Assembly: GCA_944393345.1 (NCBI GenBank)
Contig: CALXZW010000039.1
Location: 1 to 11,054 of the forward strand
Direction of reading: 5' to 3'
DNA: 11,054 bases
From: an uncultured Clostridia bacterium
Lineage (GTDB): Bacteria > Bacillota > Clostridia > TANB77 > CAG-508
Shown: one piece after another, positions 6,985 through 11,054 of the stretch
How the letters are laid out: every line of letters begins with the position of its first letter
How positions within the stretch are numbered: the first letter of the stretch is position 1
Notes under the pieces: generated by a model
What the model was told of the DNA's origin: nothing
The model's input: the letters and a program-made list of their open reading frames with translations, nothing else
Databases searched by the model: none
Program-made: the position numbers and the translations under genes

Positions 6985-8637
6985 TTATGACATTTTCTTA
7001 AGTCTTAATAAAAATTCTATACATTCACTCATTTTTCCTTTTCCAAAATTTTTGTCTAAAAATTCTATATATCCATCTATCTCGTCTCTAATTAATGCTA
7101 AATTTAATCCTTCGAATTTCCTTAATACTTTTTTAGCCATGAAATAATCTACAGCTTCTGTTTCATCTCCACCACAAGCTACATATACTGGTACAAATTT
7201 TCTCATATGTTTTACAATACGGTTACCAAATGCAACTCTGAAATGTTTTATTGTATAATTATCCATATCATCAATTTTCTTCAATGTACTTGCAGAAATT
7301 GCATAATCTGACATTGCTTTTTCAAATAAAGCATTCAAATATGAATAGTTAACATCTAAAGCATCAACATCATCTGGTTCAAAAGGTACACCTTTTTCAT
7401 TAATATCTATTGGCATAGCTCTGTCATATACCTTATCTGTTACCATAAATGTAGAGTCGTCATTATTTATTGTTCCTATGTACCATGCATTTGGTGGAAT
7501 TTGTAGTTTTCCTTTTATCAATTTTTTAGGATCAGAAGGCCATGAACTTTGTACAACTTCTATCTTCCAATCTTTTGTACTATGCATTTCTAGTATTGAT
7601 AGCATTTCAGCAAAATAGTATTCAACACGTGCTAAGTTCATTTCGTCTAAAATTACAGTATAAATTTCATCTGTATATCCTGCTTCATATAGATATGCTA
7701 AGAAATCTGTTTCATTAAATTTTTTCGTAAACTCATTTAAATATCCAAATATATCTGTTCTATCTCTCCAAGAAGGTTGTACAGAAGCAACACATGATGG
7801 ATGTTTTACGAAATTACCCCAAGCAAGAGAAATAGATGTTTTACCTGTACCTGATATACCTTGTAATATAACTAATTTTGTAGATGCTATTGCTGATACA
7901 AATAATCTTATCATTTTTTCACTGTAATACAATTTTAATTTACTAGCAGCAAAATTTCTAAATCTATAGCAAAATTCTGGTAATTCAAAATTGTTATGAT
8001 AATCTTTCTGTTTATATTTTGCAAATTCTTCATCTAACATTGTTAATTTAGAAAATCTACTTTGTGTATTTGGATCTATTTCTTCCTCATCATTACTTCC
8101 ATTAGAGCCTCCCATTCCTCCAGCAGCAATCGCTCCGGAAATTCTTGTAGAACCCCTTGCAACAGTTCCATCAGCCGCTGTTACATTTGCCCCTGTGACT
8201 ACTCCAACAGCAGTACCTGTTGATGATTTTCCAGATGATTCTCTTAATCCAGGATTAATTCCTAATTCAGGTGCTTTCATAGATAATAACTTCATTTTTT
8301 CATCTACTAATCCTTCTACTTGCTCATTCAAACTGTCTATTTGTCTTAATAATTCTTCTTGATTAATAATCTTTTTTCTCCATTTTATATGTCTTTTTAA
8401 GAAGAATACTAGTGCTAAAACAATTCCTCCTATAACTAGAACCATACAAATAATAGCTAGACCTGTTAACAACCATTCTGATACTCCAAAATCATTTGCA
8501 TAATGTTTGATCAAATAGTAATATTCTGGAAAATTAAATATATTAACAATTCCTCTTCCTATTCCACCTAATATTTCTCCAAAACCTGAAAAAAATTGAT
8601 GTAAAAATTCAAATAAAAATCTACCATATGTTTCCAT
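6985..8637 (-). CDS. Membrane-anchored McrB-like AAA+ NTPase
   Basis: This is a 550-aa motor protein. Residues 1-50 are amphipathic, a membrane segment spans about 55-80, and the KRHIKWRKK after it places the rest in the cytoplasm. A short helical stretch (92-120) and a Gly/Ala/Ser/Thr-rich linker (about 130-185) follow. The AAA+ core has Walker A GISGTGKT (260-267), Walker B VILDEMNLARVEYYF (328-342, Asp331 and Glu332), the sensor/NxxD region GTINNDDS (388-395) and DRAMP (405-409). The DEMN signature and the NxxD motif are those of the McrB branch, so GTP use is possible. No DNA-recognition domain is present at the N-terminus; an anchor takes its place. A partner gene resembling DUF2357 follows 31 nt downstream. 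The ATG has an AGGAGAG ribosome site. The gene has visibly higher GC content than its neighbours. Confidence 0.85.
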   Translation of the reverse strand: METYGRFLFEFLHQFFSGFGEILGGIGRGIVNIFNFPEYYYLIKHYANDFGVSEWLLTGLAIICMVLVIGGIVLALVFFLKRHIKWRKKIINQEELLRQIDSLNEQVEGLVDEKMKLLSMKAPELGINPGLRESSGKSSTGTAVGVVTGANVTAADGTVARGSTRISGAIAAGGMGGSNGSNDEEEIDPNTQSRFSKLTMLDEEFAKYKQKDYHNNFELPEFCYRFRNFAASKLKLYYSEKMIRLFVSAIASTKLVILQGISGTGKTSISLAWGNFVKHPSCVASVQPSWRDRTDIFGYLNEFTKKFNETDFLAYLYEAGYTDEIYTVILDEMNLARVEYYFAEMLSILEMHSTKDWKIEVVQSSWPSDPKKLIKGKLQIPPNAWYIGTINNDDSTFMVTDKVYDRAMPIDINEKGVPFEPDDVDALDVNYSYLNALFEKAMSDYAISASTLKKIDDMDNYTIKHFRVAFGNRIVKHMRKFVPVYVACGGDETEAVDYFMAKKVLRKFEGLNLALIRDEIDGYIEFLDKNFGKGKMSECIEFLLRLKKMS

Positions 8638-8658
8638 TTTATCTCTCCTGTTTCTTAA

Positions 8659-9705
8659 TTATTTATATATAACATTACTTAATGTCGACTTATTATTTTT
8701 AATTTCTTTATATAATTTTATGTTTTTTGGTGCTATAACAATTTTAAACATTTTTAGTTTTTCTATGTCTTCTATACTTTTTATTGAATCATCTAAAATT
8801 ATTGTAAAATCATAACCTTTTTTTGTATATTCTAATATGCTTTTTTGATTTTTTATATAATCTGAATAAATAATATTCAAACTTATTTTATCTTGTAAAG
8901 CTTGATTCCCAATAATTGATAATATTCCATCTAATTTTTGCTTTTTCTTAAAAAGTGTAGGCGTAAATTCTGCAATATATTTATCATTAAAGTTTCCATT
9001 TATTACATCTCTTATTGAAATTATACTTAACAATAAATATTCTATATTTAGCTTATCTTCTGCAACAATGCCTTCTCTAAATACTTTTTCAATTACTTCT
9101 TCACTATATTGCATTGGCATTTTTATGTTATAGTCTAATTGAACATAATATAAATTTTCTACAATATTACTATTTTCAAATTTTAATAAGAATTCATCTG
9201 TATCAAATTTATCTAAAAATATATCTTTACTAAGTATATCATTAGTTATTTCTTTATATAAAATTTCTTCAATCTTTTTTAAATTTTTTATTTTTAATTC
9301 ATTCTGCACTATTTCAATTATTTTTGTAATAATCTCTTTAATACTATTTATCTTTTTAAAGTTTTCAACATTTCTTACATTATCAAAAAATAATATATAT
9401 CCAAATACTTGCTTAACAATATTTATTAAATTTAATTTATATTGTTTTTCATCTAAGGTTTCAGTTTCTTCTTCGCATTTTTTCATCAAAATATCTTCTT
9501 TATATTCTAATTCATCTAGAATTCTTAAGTAAAATGCTCTTGCTGGTTTTTCTGTATTTTGAATATTATAATATCTCGCATTTACATATGTTTTTAAATA
9601 TTCACTTACTATTTTTTCATCATAATATTGATTAAATATTATCTTCATATATTTTTTAATTTTTTTCTCTGTAAATTCTATATATACATCCATTAAGTTC
9701 TTCAT
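8659..9705 (-). CDS. Unrecognised 348-aa helical protein upstream of the AAA+ gene
   Basis: No family is recognised with confidence. The protein is soluble, with no signal peptide or membrane segment. Residues 1-260 are mostly charged helices, including ARAFYLRILDELEYKED (55-71). The last 75 residues turn into an alternating strand/helix pattern: SLNIIYSDY (275-283), KKGYDFTIILDD (295-306) and EKLKMFKIVIAPKN (315-328). This order faintly recalls the later strands of EAL-type barrels, but no catalytic residues are evident. The ATG has a GAGGT ribosome site. The gene starts 17 nt after the TasA-like gene and ends 21 nt before the McrB-like gene, so it probably belongs with the NTPase and DUF2357-like proteins as a third component. 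The role is unknown. Confidence 0.75.
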   Translation of the reverse strand: MKNLMDVYIEFTEKKIKKYMKIIFNQYYDEKIVSEYLKTYVNARYYNIQNTEKPARAFYLRILDELEYKEDILMKKCEEETETLDEKQYKLNLINIVKQVFGYILFFDNVRNVENFKKINSIKEIITKIIEIVQNELKIKNLKKIEEILYKEITNDILSKDIFLDKFDTDEFLLKFENSNIVENLYYVQLDYNIKMPMQYSEEVIEKVFREGIVAEDKLNIEYLLLSIISIRDVINGNFNDKYIAEFTPTLFKKKQKLDGILSIIGNQALQDKISLNIIYSDYIKNQKSILEYTKKGYDFTIILDDSIKSIEDIEKLKMFKIVIAPKNIKLYKEIKNNKSTLSNVIYK

Positions 9706-9722
9706 GTTTTACCTCTTTATTA

Positions 9723-10310
9723 TCAAATAATTTGTTTTGCTGTTAAATCTAATTTTATACTTTCAATTAGATCCGCAAATTCTGTGTTAGTATAATTAGC
9801 TTTAGGAAATTTTACTTTTATAACAAAAGTATCTGTTATATCTGTTCCTTGCTCCATTACAAGAGCATTCGCATCAGTTTCTAATTTTATTTGTTTATAA
9901 TATGTTCCATCAGCATCTGTAATTATATTTTCTGTTTTTGTACATGTTACTCCATTTTTTTGTATTTCGTATTCTAAAGGTAAGTTCGTTGTTGCTGTCA
10001 TTGTTATCTCATAACTTAAATCAGTTTCTGCTTTTTTATATACCGCTTCTTCTGAATTTTCCACATCATAATTTGACACTGTAAATGTATAATCAAAAGA
10101 AACATCTGATGGATAAATATCTTCTACTAAAAGTCTATCTGTTTTAAAACTATTATCTACAAACCAAAATGCTACATCTACATCTTTACTAGAGGTAGCA
10201 TTTGACTCATATCTTGCTAATGTATTTCTTATTAAAATAATTGCTATTATTATTATTAAAATTAGTATTATTGCTATAAAAATCTTTCGAAGCATTTTTT
10301 TATCAAACAT
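9723..10310 (-). CDS. TasA/camelysin-like secreted protein with SipW-type signal peptide
   Basis: This is a 195-aa exported protein. A basic start (KK..RK) leads into a long Ile-rich membrane segment (about 10-27) ending RNTLARYES (28-36), a SipW-type cleavage region with the cut probably after Ala32. The mature part contains AFWF (47-50), YPSD (66-69), FTVSNYD (76-82) and TATTNLPLEYEI (105-116), motifs I associate with SipW-dependent proteins of gut Firmicutes. It lacks the W...DT..G pattern of the other substrates, so it is a second substrate type. I chose the ATG at 10310, not the TTG at 10340 or the ATG at 10316, because AGGTGAT ends 4 nt before it and would be buried by the earlier starts. 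It overlaps the signal peptidase gene by 8 nt, so the two are translationally coupled. Confidence 0.8.
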   Translation of the reverse strand: MFDKKMLRKIFIAIILILIIIIAIILIRNTLARYESNATSSKDVDVAFWFVDNSFKTDRLLVEDIYPSDVSFDYTFTVSNYDVENSEEAVYKKAETDLSYEITMTATTNLPLEYEIQKNGVTCTKTENIITDADGTYYKQIKLETDANALVMEQGTDITDTFVIKVKFPKANYTNTEFADLIESIKLDLTAKQII

Positions 10311-10812
10311 TTTCATCACCTGTTTTTTCTTTATATGCAACTAAAATTATAAGTAATATTATTGTAATGAATATTGGTATTACAACATTTATATCTGTAA
10401 AAACTTTCTTCCAAACTTCTACATCATTAATGATAAAAACTACTTTTCCTATAACTTGATTTTTATCTATTTCTTCATCTTCCGCATTGTTATTATCACC
10501 TTTTGCAATAATTGAATTCCCATCAATTTTTTCAATTCTATGTGTAATAATTGCATTGTCTTTTTTATATGTTATAATATCTTTTTCATTTAATACTTGT
10601 TCTCCTAATTTTACTAACACTATATCACTTTTTTCTATTGTTGGTGACATACTTCCTGTTTCAGTACTAAAAATTGAATATCCAAAAAAATTAACATATT
10701 CTTTTTTTAAAACACCAATTTGAAAAAAGCCATAAATTGCAATAACAACAATTATGCTTAATAAAATTATAATTGAATTTATTATAATATGACTTTTATG
10801 GTGTTTCTTCAT
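10303..10812 (-). CDS. sipW: SipW-type (ER-type) signal peptidase I
   Basis: This 169-aa signal peptidase is close to the usual SipW length. Membrane segments lie at about 9-30 and 141-160. Catalytic residues of the Ser/His type are all visible: Ser54 in TGSM, His91 in THRI, Asp106 in KGDNN and Asp112. It is the most canonical of the four peptidases here and groups with the one at 2175-2768. The ATG at 10812 lies 17 nt inside the end of the preceding gene, with AGGAGAAGGA just upstream, and its own end overlaps the next gene by 8 nt. It is therefore sandwiched between two secreted-protein genes, as in the B. subtilis sipW-tasA arrangement. The gene symbol reflects the family and does not imply proven orthology. 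Confidence 0.85.
   Translation of the reverse strand: MKKHHKSHIIINSIIILLSIIVVIAIYGFFQIGVLKKEYVNFFGYSIFSTETGSMSPTIEKSDIVLVKLGEQVLNEKDIITYKKDNAIITHRIEKIDGNSIIAKGDNNNAEDEEIDKNQVIGKVVFIINDVEVWKKVFTDINVVIPIFITIILLIILVAYKEKTGDENV
10315..10321 (-). promoter_or_regulatory. Ribosome binding site deciding the start at 10310
   Basis: AGGTGAT on the minus strand lies inside the end of the sipW-type gene, 4 nt before the ATG at 10310. The earlier in-frame ATG (10316) overlaps this site and has no SD of its own. Confidence 0.65.
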
Positions 10813-11054
10813 TATCTATTCCTTCTCCTGTATATTGTTTTAGATTTATTTCTAATGGTATATTTATTTTAGCATTTTCTGTTTCTCCTAAAATTGTATC
10901 TTCTTCATTGTTTTCTTCTATATTTGTCCATTCAAAATATAGTTTAATATGATTTAAATATCCTTCTTTAATTTTACTAATTGGTATTACTGCTGTATGT
11001 TCTTCTACACCAGTTGAAACCATTTCATTTGTAATTTGTTCTGGATTTCCTTCT
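10796..11054 (-). CDS. C-terminal part of a probable TasA-like secreted protein (5' end outside window)
   Basis: The reading frame is open to the right edge, so only the last 85 residues are present. The Met at 11023 is internal, since ten further codons upstream stay open. The visible part is beta-rich, with strands at LNHIKLYFEW (33-42) and AKINIPLEINLKQY (61-74). Trp42 is followed by DT (52-53) and Gly56, matching the C-terminal pattern of the proteins at 624-1331 and 4550-5233. The signal peptide cannot be seen, so the TasA-like call rests on this pattern and on the signal peptidase gene that overlaps its end by 17 nt. Confidence 0.6.
   Translation of the reverse strand, partial: EGNPEQITNEMVSTGVEEHTAVIPISKIKEGYLNHIKLYFEWTNIEENNEEDTILGETENAKINIPLEINLKQYTGEGIDNEETP

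Noticed and set aside
5832..8637. A standard McrBC restriction system
   Set aside because: The AAA+ protein has no DNA-recognition domain and is membrane-anchored, and the partner shows no nuclease motif, so a restriction call is not supported.
6985..8637. MoxR/VWA-type chaperone pair
   Set aside because: The DEMN Walker B and NxxD region point to McrB, and no von Willebrand A (MIDAS DxSxS) protein is encoded nearby.
9723..10340. Start of the TasA-like gene at the TTG codon 10340
   Set aside because: It would overlap sipW by 38 nt without its own ribosome site. AGGTGAT is correctly spaced for the ATG at 10310.
1848..10723. Plus-strand frames at 1848-2045, 3285-3614, 4619-4885, 5809-6222 and 10487-10723
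   Set aside because: All lie antisense to well-supported minus-strand genes and are rich in Phe/Ser/Leu/Ile, as expected for the complement of Lys/Glu/Asn-rich AT-rich genes. None has a ribosome site I would trust.

Overview
The window looks like chromosomal DNA from a very AT-rich Gram-positive bacterium, probably a gut-type Firmicute (Clostridia or a deep-branching Bacilli/Mollicutes-related lineage). The reasons are the low GC content (about 20% in many stretches), Lys/Ile/Asn-rich proteins, clear GGAGG/AGGTG-type ribosome sites, SipW-type signal peptidases and TasA-like substrates. TGA is used as a stop codon (several genes here) and Trp is encoded by TGG, so this is code 11 and not the Mycoplasma code. 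No tRNA, rRNA, transposase or CRISPR array was seen.

Every gene lies on the minus strand, so transcription runs from high to low coordinates. Positions 11054 to about 575 hold one compact run of 13 genes with overlaps or gaps of at most about 54 nt. It starts upstream of the window and ends at a hairpin terminator at 575-611. In transcription order it contains: the 3' end of a probable TasA-like surface protein; a SipW-type signal peptidase; a TasA/camelysin-like protein; an unknown 348-aa protein; a membrane-anchored McrB-like AAA+ NTPase; a DUF2357-like protein without a nuclease domain; a second signal peptidase; a second TasA-like protein; an unlisted 45-aa gene with a TTG start; a 537-aa coiled-coil protein; two more signal peptidases; and a final TasA-like protein.

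Below the terminator, 394-574 holds a perfect 10-bp inverted repeat and a perfect-consensus sigma-70/sigma-A promoter (TTGACA, 17 bp, TATAAT). These feed a separate gene for a type II membrane protein that runs off the left end of the window.

How it may work together (inference): each SipW-type peptidase sits next to one or two secreted proteins with matching signal sequences, so the locus looks like several export-and-process modules for surface fibre-like proteins. A McrB-like motor pair (AAA+ plus DUF2357) and two unrecognised cytoplasmic proteins are embedded among them. In known McrBC-type systems such a motor drives a nuclease. Here the motor is tied to the membrane and no nuclease domain is visible, so the locus may be an undescribed envelope-associated machine instead of a restriction system.
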